58,278 nucleotides of DNA from positions 1 to 58,278 of the forward strand of contig JARQWU010000034.1 of the NCBI GenBank assembly GCA_040182905.1. Reading direction: 5' to 3'. Within the stretch, counting starts at the first letter, position 1. The number at the start of each line of letters is the position of its first letter. This document shows, piece by piece, positions 8,801 to 23,800 of the stretch. Both the position numbers and the translations under genes were made by a program. The notes under the pieces were generated by a model. It was not told the origin of the DNA. It searched no databases and saw only the letters and a program-made list of their open reading frames with translations. The stretch is from Barthelona sp. PAP020 (Eukaryota > Metamonada: BaSk clade).

Positions 8801-11800
8801 TTCATTTCACTGATGTTGAAATCAATGTTATTGAGGGAAAGGCTGCTGCTGAAACAATTCACAAACGTGTCGATATTGCTTTTAATAGGCATCGTAACGT
8901 TGGTCAAATTAGTCTTTGAATACCTGCAATTGAAAACAGGAACATTGCTGACAGCTTGTTCAAAGGTGACATTATTCAGTTTTGCAACTGAATTGACCAA
9001 TTTGAAGAGATTGCCATAAGTATAGTTAGAAGAAAGATTGTCTATGACTAACTCAGAACCAACAGAACTGATGCCACTTGAATTAGAAATGTTCAAAAGA
9101 TCGGCTTGAAGTGTTGAAAAAGAACTTTCGAGGGCATTAACAGTCAGATTATTTAAAGTGACATTGCTAACATTAATATCAGAACTGTGAATGACCAAAC
9201 CTCTTTCACAGTTATTGATGGTGAAATTGCTCAAAACAACATCAAAAGCAGATTCAATGACAATAGCATCACCACTGTTATTACAATCAAACACTGCATT
9301 TTCAGTTTCACTGGTGTAATCTTCTTCAATCATATCAACCATTTCAATACCGTTGATGTTTATCTTGCGATTCAAAGGTAAGGTTAAAGGGGTATAACTC
9401 GTATTATAAATACCAGGCAACAAATTGACAGTACTATCTCTTTCAACTCTTGATAGGAGATATTTAAGTGTTTTACATGGAGCACCTTTTGAACCACAGC
9501 ACATTCCATCAACACCATATGGACTTAAGTATCCTTCATTGCCAAGATCAAGAACAATTGAGTCTTCAACCACATAATCATAAGTGGCAATATTCATTAG
9601 CTGTTTATTGCCACTATTTGTTCCAAGATAAGCGTCTTCACCAATACTGGTATCGATTTCAGTTGACATCTCTCCTTCAATCCAATCCATATTAGAACCA
9701 CATGCAGTGGGTGTGATACTGAACCCACCACTCACATTTCCAACAACTTGGAAAATATTATAGACTGTTCCTTTTGAAATTTCATCAGTAGGCGTGAAAT
9801 CTACATTTGCAGTTCCATTCAAATGTGCATTTCCTTGAACTTCTATGAAACTGTGAGTATTTTCATCTTCAATGAAAATCTCAAGAATAGCTTTGTTAGT
9901 AAGTGTCAAATTATTGAAGAAAACAAGTTTTCTACCTGCTTCAATTGTTGGTTTGATTGTTCCTTGAACATATAAATCACTCTTCCATACACCTTCACCT
10001 TGTAAAATATTTTTCTTTTCTAATATCCAATTGTTAGACACTCCACCTATGGATGTATTGTTGTGTAACGTGAAATTATGACCTAAATCAAGAGAATCAA
10101 TAACAAAATAGGAGTCTTCATAAATATCCACATTATCAGTTCTCATATCCACTTCATAACCAATCACACGAGAATTATTCACAGTGATGTTATTCGTTTG
10201 AAGGACAGGCAAAACATTCACTGTTTCTGTCTCATCAAACACATTGTGTGCAAAGTTAAGATTATGTCCAATTAAATTCATTACAGGTATCGTCAAATTC
10301 ACGTTATCATCAAGATAAACATTACACAAATCTTCGAATGGGGCAATATCATTGATAACAATGTTAGAATCACTGATTACCCCAAATCCATCATCAGCAT
10401 TGATATGGGTTAAAGAGGCCATACAATTATCCATCGCATTCAAATGACTGTTAAGGTTCAATTCAGATAACTCGTTCAGGATGATATCATCAACAGTAAC
10501 TTCTTCTTTTTCTTCTTCACCTGCTTTGAATGAATTGAAATTGTTTGATTGTGGGAGTTCAAAAGGGCTTTTGAACGAAAATTCTTCGTTCTTGAAGAAA
10601 TTCAGCGCTTCAATACTGGCATTTTTAGCCTTCAAACAAGTGCTACATACTGTTAAATTGTTGAAATCAACATCAGTGTCATTGTTGAAAACAAATGCAA
10701 CATTTGAACTCTCAACGTGTTCAATTGCAACATTATCACCCATACCAAAGAAATACATACGATTATCAATATCTCCAATAAATAAATCACTGACATTGGT
10801 GTAGACAAACGCAAATTCTCCAGAAAGTTTTGAAATATTCATCGAATTGTCAGACTCGATCCTCAGATAAGCAAGATGTGTGGTCGATATGGCCTCAACA
10901 CCTTTGGATTTTGAAAAATCAACCGAGGAATTTTTGGTGATGTTAACAATGCTGGATATAATTGTGGCACTATCAACATGTTCAATTGTTGTGTTGTCAA
11001 TGAATAAAATGCAACTGTTTTCAGAATAAATAGTCACATTCAAATGTACTGAGCTGCTTTGAATTTTATTGTTTGAATCTAAACAATGGAAATAAGTGTT
11101 GTTTGTGTTGGTGTTTAATTCAAACTGATCACCAGTATTGGACACTTGCAACACATCAAGTTTAGCACTTTCATTGACAATTGTATTTCCTTCTTTGTTT
11201 TCAATTGTCAAGTCATCGATACGTCCTGCAATCGTTACATTACCACCAACATTACAAATAAACATTGTAGTTGCATTGCCAATAATGTTCAATCTTGGAA
11301 TAACTGTTTGGTCAATCTTATTTGTTATATCAAGATAATTCGTTGTTCCATTGATCACCATATCGTCAAAATTCAAAATATTGACTTGATCAATGTTTCC
11401 ATTCATTTTTGTGAATGCAGAAGATACAATGGTGACATTTGATGTGACAGATTCAGGCTCAAAGATGCTATTATTGCTTAACAAATTCAATTTATTTGTA
11501 AAAGTATAAGAAGGATTACAAGTCTCCTCATTTTCTCCCAATTCCACCGAAATAGGTCTACAATCAACGGACACATTACTGTTCTTTAATGTGCCTTGAG
11601 AATCAAAGAAACCTTGAACAATTGTAGTACCCTCAGAAATAATTGAATGACCAATGGTCAAATCTGATCCATTCAAATGAATTAAACCAGTCTTATTGTT
11701 GTACAATTCAACTCCAATTATCGGTGCCACATCAACATTTGTCACATTTTCACTGGGGATAGTCCTCAATTCTCCTTCGTTATATATTTTCCCAACACAA

Positions 11801-14800
11801 TCATTAGAAGAACTAATCATTTTACTGCCTTCTTCTAATGACAACATAGAACCTTCTTCAATCAATAAGATAACGCTGCAATCAATTATCAAAGATTCTT
11901 TTAACGTGGCATTGTTAAAAATAAGTTGATGAGGTTCATTAACAACGACTGAACCAATGATTGAATCATTTAAATAGGTAATTCCAGCGTCATTAAACTC
12001 AGTTTTATCAATGGACGACTTATCTATTCTCCATGTTGAATTATGAGTAATATTACTATTTGTTGCTGATAATGAATCAGAGGTCATATTGACATCCCCA
12101 TGATAGGTGAACTCAGAATCAATCAAGATGAAATCATTCAAATCAAATTGTGAGGCATTGACAAGTGTCAAAATAGAATCATTCTGTACTATAACATGTG
12201 AATCAGTAAAAATAACATTTGTGCTAACGAAACTTGAATTATCCAACTGAATAGAACTGTCAGTACCATTCAACATATCTGAATCATCATTAAAGAAAGA
12301 ATCAAGCAAATTGATGCAATCAATTTGTTCAATGTTCGTATTTGTTAAGATAAATGTCGAATTATCCTTCATCATCAGTGTAGTCACATTCTTAAATGTG
12401 CTATTATTGCTCTTTATTAACCCATTATCAATATTTATGGATTCAAAGTTTTCAACAATGCTATCTTCAATATTAACAAAGGATTGAACATCCAAATTGA
12501 TATGCTGTACTGTGGCATTATTAGTAAAGTTGGCAATACCAAAATCAACGTATAAATGCCCTAAATCAACAACATTTTGAAATTCAACATATGATAAATC
12601 ACATGTTGTATGCATACTTTCTGAAGTGACGTTTCCTTCAACGAATTTGGCAATTGAATCAATAGAAATATCAGTCAAATTAACATAACCATCACTGAGT
12701 AATGTAATGTTGTAATTAGTTCCAACATATATATCCTTTCCATTTAATTGCGTTTCAGGACAAATGTATGTATTAACATCGATGTAAAGAGTATTGACAA
12801 CATATACATCACCACAAACAAGCACATCATTATTTAAAATATCACCTTCATCATTGATGGTGAAAGCGTCTTGAACATGATTGTTTGATCCATTTTCAAA
12901 CAACAAGGTTGAATTGTTAAAATAGATATTGTCATGGATAACAGAACTGTTGATAATTTTCAAAGTATGATTTGAACCTAACGTTAAACTAGAAATGTCA
13001 CCATTAATGATTTCAGTTTCAGCAGTTCCATTCAAGGTACTGGAAGAAATACTACCATTTGTCAATGTCAACAGTGTATCATGAATGATCTGACTTCCAT
13101 CTATTCTGTAATTAAGTGAAGTCAAATTGTTCAAATCAGCATCAAATATCAAAGTACTGGAATCAATTAATAAATCTTCAAAAAGAATATCAACAAAGGA
13201 ATCATCTGTTAAAACAATAAAGGACGAATTTTCACTCATTGTAAGATTGACATCTGAAAAATTAAGTGTGGCATTGTCAAACAATACATAAGAAGTGTCA
13301 TTCACCTCAATACAAGTATTTGTCATGTTGATCTTCGAATTATCCACAGATAACGTGGAATTCTCAACGTTCAAAACATCCCAATCAAAAATTGTGGTTT
13401 CATCTGTCATTTCAAAATGACTTTCATTCTTGACTACTAAAGAATCAAAATCCTTAACAGTAACGTTATTAAATGTGGTATTTCCATTGTTAACATCCAT
13501 AAACAAGTGTTCAAATATACATAAATCACCCAAAACATAACTCTTCGATATAACAGTCACATTTTCAACTTTACAACCGTCACCATTGAAAATTAGTTTT
13601 CCTTTGTCAACATTAATATCTCCTACATAATTAACATACTGAGAAACAAACAATAAACTGTTGTTATTGGTCAAAGTAATGTTTCCATCTCCCACTAGCT
13701 CACCATCCAATAAATTGACAGTAGTATTGATATTCATTGTTGAATCAACTTGCAAACTCCCATTATTAACTAAGTATGCATGTTCATTATTATATCCTAT
13801 GTTAACATCACCATCAGTAATATTGAATGCACCAGAGGGCATATTTTTGATCAAAACATCAATAAACACGGGATCTTCTCCTACTTTTTGTATGGTACCG
13901 TAATTTAGTACCGTTGGGACACAAGAATCATCTGAGGATCTGAAAGGTGTACCAGAGGTTAAATTCAAAACTGATTCTTTGTCTATTGTTAAAACGCTAG
14001 AACAACCTAAAGTGATAGAACCATCTAATGTAACATCATTGGAAATATTCAAACGATGTGGTGAAATAACTTCAAAATTACCATCCACAATACCTGATTT
14101 AACAACAGTTAATCCATCTTGAGTCAAAGAACCATTTGTTAATGTGGCATAATCAGCAAACATGGTTGTATTATGAGCTAATTCAGCATCAACAATGTTC
14201 AGATCATCAACATACATTATCAATGAAGAAGTATTGAATGCCATCACACCATCAATCAAATCAAGCTTTGAAGCATTAAAAATGGATGCCCCATTTTCAC
14301 CAATTTCAAAACGGCCATCGATCATCTTGACATACAAATCATCAAAGTATGCACGAACATCATCTTGAACAATTACAGAACCATTATGAATGGTTAAATT
14401 TAAATTGGATAAATCAACGTCAGAGCCAGTCTCAAAAATGACACTTCCGTTGAACACTTCCAAATCATTAATCTTTTGGATGACAGAACCATCTTCAAAC
14501 CTTAAAGTTCCATTATTCATTTCAACCTCCAGATATGGAACAACTGAATCTTTTTGGAACACAGTTTCACCACCATTGGATAACAATTCCATGTTTAATA
14601 TGTTTGCTGTGTCACTCACTTTCAAAATACCTTTGGAAATGTTCACTGATCCATCGAAATCGAAATCACCACCCAAAACAACGTCAGATAAGTCATCATC
14701 AATAACAATTGAGGAAGAATTTTCACCAGTAACCACAGAATCATCAGAGAACTCAAAGTTTCCAACAATATTGAAAATAGTATCATTGGATAACATAATA

Positions 14801-17800
14801 TTACCATCAGAGAAACTATTTGTCCCAACTTTCAATCCTCCCTTTTCGATGCAAACAGATGCATTTTGAATGTTGTTTAAGCTAATTAATAACTCAAATA
14901 TTTGATCTCCTAACTTTGTGAAATTACCTTCATTGAGTAAAGTAGGCATAGTGGATTCAGTGACACTGAGAGCTGGATTAATTTGACCAGTAATAAACGT
15001 CAAATTGGCTTGAGGCTTGTTATCAATAATGACATTGTCACCAACATTGATAATACCACCATCAATTGTGAAGTTTCCATAGGAAGCTAATTTGTGTCCA
15101 TCAAAAATATAACAAGGCTTACTTTCAGAACATCCTTGAATCGAAATATTTTCCAAAACTTCAGTTATTCCTTTGCCAACCAAACCTCCTTCAGTAAAGG
15201 TCAACATATCGGTGTTAATGTTACCAGTTCCTGTTCTATTACCTCCATTGATATTGATGGAAGTACAATTCATAATTTCATCACCATCATATCTCAATTC
15301 ACCATCAGATAAATTGATGTAACAATCTTCAATTAAATAGCTATCATCAGTAGTATTCTTGAAATATACTAGCCCTCCTTCGATGTCAAAATATACAGTT
15401 GAAGGCAGAATCGTGGTGTTTTCAAAGTCAATTAACCCATTTTCGGAGCAGCGAATCTGAGCATTTGCCAAATTAAACTCACCCTCTGCAATCACAATTT
15501 CACCATCAGAAGACCACAAAGTATGTAAATGTGGTGTTTGTTCTGTAGGATTACTCCACTCAATTTTAGAAGCACTGTGATTAGTTCCGATTCCTATCTC
15601 TTGAATATATCTATCAATGTGGAAATTACCACCTGCACCAACAATTGTAACATTTATCAATTCACCAGCACCATCAGGTAAATAGACATCACCAAAAACT
15701 GTATTAGTTTCATCAACCATAGCGTAAATTTCACCACACAAGTTCATGTATTTGGGATTGAAAGTAGCCACACCAACAACAGTGATAGCACCTGAACCCA
15801 TCAATGTACCTTCCTCAGTGACAGTTAAATTGCCCGTTTCAGAAACTTTGGCGAAACAGCCTTCAATCAAGGTCATATTTGCGTCAGAGATGTATTCTCC
15901 ATTAATCACAACGTTGCAAATATTAGCTATGCGATGTTGATCATGAATGTTCCAATCAATGCTTGAAGTATTCAATAGAGTTGTAGAGTCATCAAGATTT
16001 TCAATCATATTGATAGAATCAACATCTGCAATCAATTTGGATGCATCTTCAATGATGAGAGTGGAAGTCAAATGTTGGGTCAAGTTCATATTTTTCCCAA
16101 CTACAATAGCTGAATCGTTAAAGACTAAGTCACCATAATTATGCAGTTCACTATTGACGATGATCTTGTCTGCCATGGAATATACATTACCAAAGGCAGT
16201 ATCCTCAATGTTAATGTTCATACCGTCAATAACTCCTTCTTTGAATAAGAAACTGTTGCTAACGTTTAAGGGTGCAGACAAATCAGTCAGTTTAGAAGTC
16301 AAACAACCACCAGAGTCAATGATGACATCATCCACACTTCTTTCAAGATTAGTATACAGATAGCCATCATCCAAAACATTAAAACTGTGGATATTGCAGG
16401 TACTGTTATGATTCAAAATGATTTCTCCCATTTGAACAATGAAAGTAGTGTTACATGTGCTAATTTTATCTGTATATTCAGTAATAAAGGTTGAATCAAC
16501 GTTTTCTACACGAACAATGGTGTCATTGAGATTAACAAACGAGACATCAGATAAGAAGTGTATGTCACCACCTTGTTTTGCACTAATGTAATCAACTTTA
16601 CTCATTGTGGCACTTTCCTTTATCTCAATAATACCATTATCTCTTGCTGTTAAATTACACAATTCAATACTGCTTCCAATAATATCTACAACACTGTCAG
16701 ATAAAATGGGTACTTTTACACCTACACAATCAGAAGTTAAATTGACATAGGCATTTTCACTGCTCCAAATGGCACCAGTTGAATTAATATTGACTATACT
16801 GGATATTGAAGTGTGACCATCACCAGCAGTGGTAAACACACCACTGCCATCAATAACACTTTCTTTATCAACAAAAGTCTTTCCAATTGTATAAAATTCA
16901 GAAAGGGTTGAAGAATTAACAAGATGAATGTTACTGTTTTGGAAATTGGTTTCTCCCTCTGATTTCATCTTTGAATCGATAACACTTAAATCAACATCAG
17001 TAAAATACGTTGTTGTATTATACATAAAATTCGAGGAATCGATGACATTCATTTTCACATTTGTTAAGTTGAATCTGGGTATGGTATCATAAATTTGAAG
17101 TATTTCCATAGTTTGAGAACCAGAATCAACCAAAACATTTTCGTTCAAGTATAAGTAACCATCGTCAAGTAATCTAACATAACCATTTTCAAAAACAGAA
17201 TTATCATCAGATTGGATGATACAATCAATGTTTTTGTCTCCAGACCCAACAAAACTTAACACAGAATCTTTGTCTTCACTATATTCTTTCTTTACATAAA
17301 TTAAAGGTTTTTCAGCATTGTAATATGTTCCATTGATTAAACCTTCAGAGAAATTGAAGTGTTTCGTCACTTTTATTTGTGTATCACCAATAATATATCC
17401 TTTATCCAGTAATACCTCATATATTTTCATATCTTCACTCCTAGAGTTCACATTGAGCCCACCTCCTTCAATTGACATCTTGCAGATAGGACTCAATGTA
17501 GCAGTAGTTATTTCCACTTCACCTTTCGTAATTTCCATATTGATACAACTCTCAGTGTTAATCGAACTGGTCTTATCAAACAGAACATGTCCTCCATCAA
17601 TTCCAAGTGTAATATCAGGTTCAAAGGTAATTTGGCTGTCATTTGCAAAAGTAACTCTTGCATTATCATTACTGGTCTGAAACTCCCTTATATCTAGTTG
17701 AGTACCGGTGATTTCTATGGAACCAGGCCCAACAATGCTAATAAAGGCTTCATCAACCAATCCATCAATGGTAGCATTACCCTGGTCCACCAAAACATTT

Positions 17801-20800
17801 AACTGCTCCAAATGAGCAGTGTCATAAACCTCAAATTCACCATCTTTAACATTATATTTGATGCCTGGTCCAGATTCGTTAAGTAGATTAACCTTTCCCT
17901 CTTCAATCACATCAATTTCACCATCACCTTCAATTCTACCATACACAGTCAATGTTCCATTGACTACAACACGAGAATTCGGTTCTAAATGTAAAACAGC
18001 CCCTTCCTCAATGACGTAATCACCTGTGATATATAATGTATTATCTCCGAGAATAGTCACATTGGAACCTGTTTTTTGTTCAACAGGTAAGCTGACATAA
18101 ACATCGTTATTAATAGTCAACTTTGAACTTGGTTCAAATATAATCTTAGGGCTATTATCAGTCAGATTGTATTTTTCTTTTCCCCAATACAATGGACCAT
18201 CTGTTGGCATGATTGTAACAGGATTATTTTGAATGAATCTGAAAACAGCGTTATTTTTCATTTCTAATGAACCACAACCATCACTACAACCATTACATCC
18301 ATATATTTCAATTGGATCTTCAACAGTAACAATACTGTTATTTCCAATCACTTTAGAATCACATCCTTTATAGACTGAATAAGTATCAATAGAAACATTG
18401 GTATTGGAACCAAATCCACCACCAATCCAAGTAAGATTAGTTAATACCAAATGACTGTAAGCTTCTTCAGGTTGAGAAACAACTAAACCAACGTCTTCAA
18501 TAGTTATATTCTTGATTGAAACATTTCCAAAAGCTGTATTGATCCAAAATTCACCATCACCTAAAACATAGAAACATTCCAAATTGGGCCATTCAATTGA
18601 GCCTTCATTTGTTATGTATAATACACCAGATCTTATAACAGGACAAGTGTTCATTGTCACATTGTTATCACTCTCAAATTCAACATATCCACCGGTAATA
18701 ACCAATTGCTGTAAATCAACAGTAGAATCAGTTCTAAAGTATGTTTCACCACCTTGAACATCATAAAGATACGTTTTACCAGTATCACCATCTTTTAAGA
18801 ATTCAGTAATGCCAGGCTCATATTGATGGAAAATTTGCAAATGGTCGAATTCACAAGGTCCAAAAGATACTCTATCTCCAATATCATGAACAATAGTTAC
18901 ATTCCTGTAGACGTTGTGGTTAGTTAGATTAAGATGATCATTTTCAACAACTGAAATAAATAGATCGAGACCCTCTGAATCACAGAACTTCACTTCACCA
19001 CCTGTCCAAGAGAGATTCATGAAACCAATGTTTGCCCCGCACAAATCTAGAACACCATCTTTAACAAAAGTAGATGAGGTCAACGACAAATAGCCTCTGT
19101 AAATTCCTTCTGCATCTGATTCAATGACACCAAATGACCCAGGACCAGATATACTGCATGAATTGGTACCATAGAAAGTACCATTAATCAAATATAAGGT
19201 AGATGTTTCTTCAACAATTATGTTAGCATTGTAACAAATACTATCTCCACCAATGTACAAGAAAGAGTCTGGTGACAAGGTTAATTCATTATTGAAGTAA
19301 TTATCCCAATCAAATGTTACAATTGAAGTGGTGTTAATGGTTACAGTACCATTAATAGTAAGATTTGCATGATTTACGGGATCAGAATTAACGAATGTAT
19401 GATTGACAGCACTGATTATGAAGGTTGCATCTTCACAAACAACAAAATCAACATCACTATCACCATACACATCACCATCTTCCCATTCCACTTTCTTTAA
19501 TATGTTCACTGAAACATTATCCACAAAGTGTTTAGGATAATCATCAATGAGTCTCAAATAATCAATGTAAATAACACTGGTATCAATTGTATTGGTAAAA
19601 TTACCACTTGAAAGCTCAACAATGTCTAAACTAATATTTTGAACTGAGAAAACTGAGTTATCTTTCAATATCAAATGATTTACATGCTGGATTTCATTAT
19701 TTTTTGAAATAAATGCTGAATCTATCATGGTGATATTAGTTTGATCAAACAAAGCAGTAGAAACATCCACATAACTGTCTTCTAATCTTACAAAACATGC
19801 TTCAGAAAACATTATTTGGGCATTGTTCGAAAAATCACCGATCAATATGCTATCATATAATAAAAAGTGACTACACTGTCTTAAAGAACTGTTATCATCC
19901 AAATAAATAGTAACATTATTAGAAGCTGTAAAATTATTAATGTTAATAGCAGAATCATTGCAAATAAAGACAGAATCATCAAAATTACCGATGAAATCAT
20001 CAGAAATAACATCAACAAAATGAATCTTAGAACCTGTTACTTGATTAAAGTTTATGTTACTCTCAATATCAATAAATGTGACATTAGAATCAATAATTGA
20101 ACAGAAAACCATTTCTTTGGGATAGGTGAAATGTGATTTCGTTATGGTATAATTGGCATCAACAAAAGTTATACAAGAGCCTTCAAATAATGAACTGTTA
20201 AATGTTCCATTTCCGGAGATTTGAATCAAACCAGCAGACACACTCAAAGTAGTTGAATTAGCATTGACATTTTGCATGTATACAATTGAGTTAGTAACAA
20301 CTTTACCATTTTGAACAATATTTACACTGTTATTCAAATGCAGATTGCCTAATGCCGTTATTGTACCATTATCAATAATCACAGCATATGGTATGATATT
20401 ATTGATACCATTATCTTGACTAATGTGAGAGTTTTCATGTAATGTAAACGTAGCATTGGTATCCAGGAAAATTACATCAGCAGATAGTTTCATCAAACCT
20501 CCGTGTTTAATAAACACATCGGCATCAAAGAAATTAATGATCTCTTCAATTTCGATGGTAAGATCTTCAATATCTAACTCATTTACATTGTATTCATGCT
20601 TAATTTCCTTACCATTAGCAAGTTCAGCCTTAATTTCTAATAATTTAACATCGTCAATAACCAATTTTGGTAAATTGAAGGTATAATTATAAAACTCACC
20701 GCTTTGAACGTATAAAACACTGTTATCACCAACAATATCAACATTTCCACCAGTCTCTTCATTTCCCAAAAATAACTCTTTGATTGTGTAATTGAAACCA

Positions 20801-23800
20801 TCGTTAACAGCTAAAATTCCATCATCAATGATGACGGTACCTAAAGTATTGTTTCCAATTGTATCTTCCAATGTAAGACTACCTTCATCAAAGATTTTAA
20901 CATTGAAACCATTGAAACTAGTCTTGTTAACAAAAATTAACTCACCATTTTTAATGTTAAAAACTGATTCACTCTCAGATTCACATGTGGTGTTGATAAA
21001 CACCGTGATTCTATTTAAAGTAAAAATAGACCCATCAGTTAAACTCAGTAACCCTCCACAATCAACCAAGAAATTACTTTGTGTAATTCCGTTGCCACTC
21101 AAAGATGACTCACTTGTCACTTCAATAATACCTTTTTTGCCAATTTGTAACGAACCCAGGAAAATCTCTTCATAATTGTTCAATCTTAATTTACCATTGG
21201 CTATATTGATCCAACCAGTCTCATATGTGAACAGATTTGTTTCTACTATGGCCAATTCGTCACTTTCACAATCAAGAGATTTAGACAACACACCTTCATT
21301 TATCACTGTAAAAGTATCGTTTTCATTCAAGCTTTGTAACCATGAACCACCACACAATTTCATTTCTGCATTTTCTCTTATGGTCAAAGAAGATGTTCCA
21401 TCACCAATTAAGTGCACATTCTCTTCTAACTTCATTTTTCCAATCAATGTTAAGTTATGATTATCTTCAATGATAAAATCAGTGTCAACGCTACTAGCAA
21501 AACCTTCGTCCAGTACTATTGTGGTACCATTTCCAGCTAAACATCCATCAATGACTTCTAAACTACCAACCTCAATAGTGTCTGGGCCTACACGACATGA
21601 ACCACACTCCAATCTTAATTTTTCCAAGAATAATATTTCATCATCAGATCCACTGGCAGTGACATTCATTCCACATACATTAATAACAGCACCATCACAA
21701 AAAGTAACACTGGGTAAGAAAATGACATTTCCTTTACCTCTAAGAACTGATTCATCACCGGTAATACAATAATGACCGGCAAATACCACAGTGTTGTTAT
21801 CACTGAACTCCACAAAAACGTTATGTCCATACAAAGAGGAATCGACATCAAACAAATAATCAGATGCAAAAATCAACTTATTCTTAACATGTAAACTTCC
21901 ATTCGTTGCCATATCACCCTTAGATATTGTCAGATTTAATCCATTAGCATAGAAATCTCCACTTAAAAGATTCAACCTCCATGAAGTTATCAATCCAATA
22001 TCTTCAGTTAAGGTTAAATTACCAGTGTTTTGTAAGATGGGCATATTAGTGGATCCATCCAATGTAAAGTTCTCATATTCATAATATGTGGTATTTTCAA
22101 GTTCAACACCAAAATGTAACCTCCAATTTGTTCCAGAAAATAGTGCCATTTCACCTTTGTTTAAGAATTTACTTTCAGGATCAGCTCTGATGAAGATATC
22201 AGTACCTTTCGTCTCACAAAATCCTTCATTGATAATAGTCGCATTGTTATAGATTTTTAAATTTAATGTGGGCCATAACCAAGGTATATCAGGTAATTCT
22301 TCCATGATTGGATCGTAGAAATACATGTATGTCTTGGAAATGGTATTTCCACCATAAAATCCACCTGAACTCCAAAGTAATTGTTCAAGAACAATTAAAT
22401 CATCTTTACCAGTTTTGTATCCACCAGAAACAGTTAAAATATTAACGTAAGTTTCAAAATTGGAATCAATAACAACAAAACCAGAATCTAAATATAAAGT
22501 ATCAAAATATATAGCACTTTCACGTTCGTAGAAAGTAAGATTGGGTCCTGCTACAATAATTGAAGCTGCAGATGTAAACACTGCATCTGAATAAACAATA
22601 CAAGCACCAGTACCTGCTGTAACATCACCAAATCCTTCACCAAATCCTTCAGATAAATAATCACTGTCACTTTTTCGATTGATGAGTCTGGGATTTGTGA
22701 ACATCCAAGTTCCATGCATATGCAATAAACCGTTTTCATAGAAAGATATAACAACACCATCTTGTGTAGTATCAAAGATAGAAGTATGGTTGAAATAGAA
22801 ATCGTAATCTATGATGAATTCAACAGAGTTAGTGAACTCTATCAAACCAGAACTCCAACCACCAGCTTTAAAGCTCAAAGTACCACCACTTTGAGAGATA
22901 TTGCCTTCATTTTGCATGACCAAATATGAATTCATATCGTTTGACAATAACACGACACCCTTATTGATAAAATAGGCGGCATTTGTCACATTACTCTCCA
23001 ATACCCAATCAACTGCTTGGAAAATTCTCAACTCTGCACATGCGTCATTCAGAATCGTTGAATTTTCAGCTGCCAAGAAAGAAGAAACACCTGCCAATGT
23101 TGGATTTTTTTCTTCATCCTCAACAGCTGGGAATGATAATTGTCCTTGGTTGATAAAAATAGCATTCACGCCAAGTAAAGAAAATTCTGATCTGTACACT
23201 GTTGCTGTATGCTCCGATATCGTGATGGAGTTCATTGCGAATCCACCACCATACCATTCAAGGGTATCTGTGACAATTAAAATATCTTCACCTCCTCTAT
23301 ATGAGTCTTCCAAAAGGGTCAAATTTACACAAGAAGCATTACGATTGGTGAACAGATTGAAATATCCGTTTCTTACATACGCATTTACCAAATTAATATC
23401 CTCTATCACATTGTAAAAGGAAATAGTACCACTATTAATTTCAACATTGGAAATACCCACAGGGTTTGAATTATCAAGTAAAGAAATCTTACCACCTGAA
23501 CACGTTAAATCATTACCTACATCGAACAATCCACCAATCTTGAGATGAGCAAATCTCAACACTGTTAAAGTACCACTGACAGTGAAATTAGAACTAGGAG
23601 TTGATTCAACATAAGCAATGTCATCCGTACTGTAATATGGCTTTTTCAAACCAATCATGATTTCTGAATCAGGGTCAATAATAATGGTTCCTCCAAGGTT
23701 GGCACCTTCTTTCAGACTAAATCGCCCAAACTTAATATGAGTTGTAGAATTGTAATGAGAGTAATAAAACGGATCGAAATCGAATTCAAAGCATGGTTCA

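Noticed and set aside
8528-9019. Plus-strand ORF of 163 codons opposite the giant gene, and many similar ones up to 159 codons
   Set aside because: These are antisense shadows of a long repetitive Asn/Ser/Thr-rich gene; their composition mirrors the complement of its codons.
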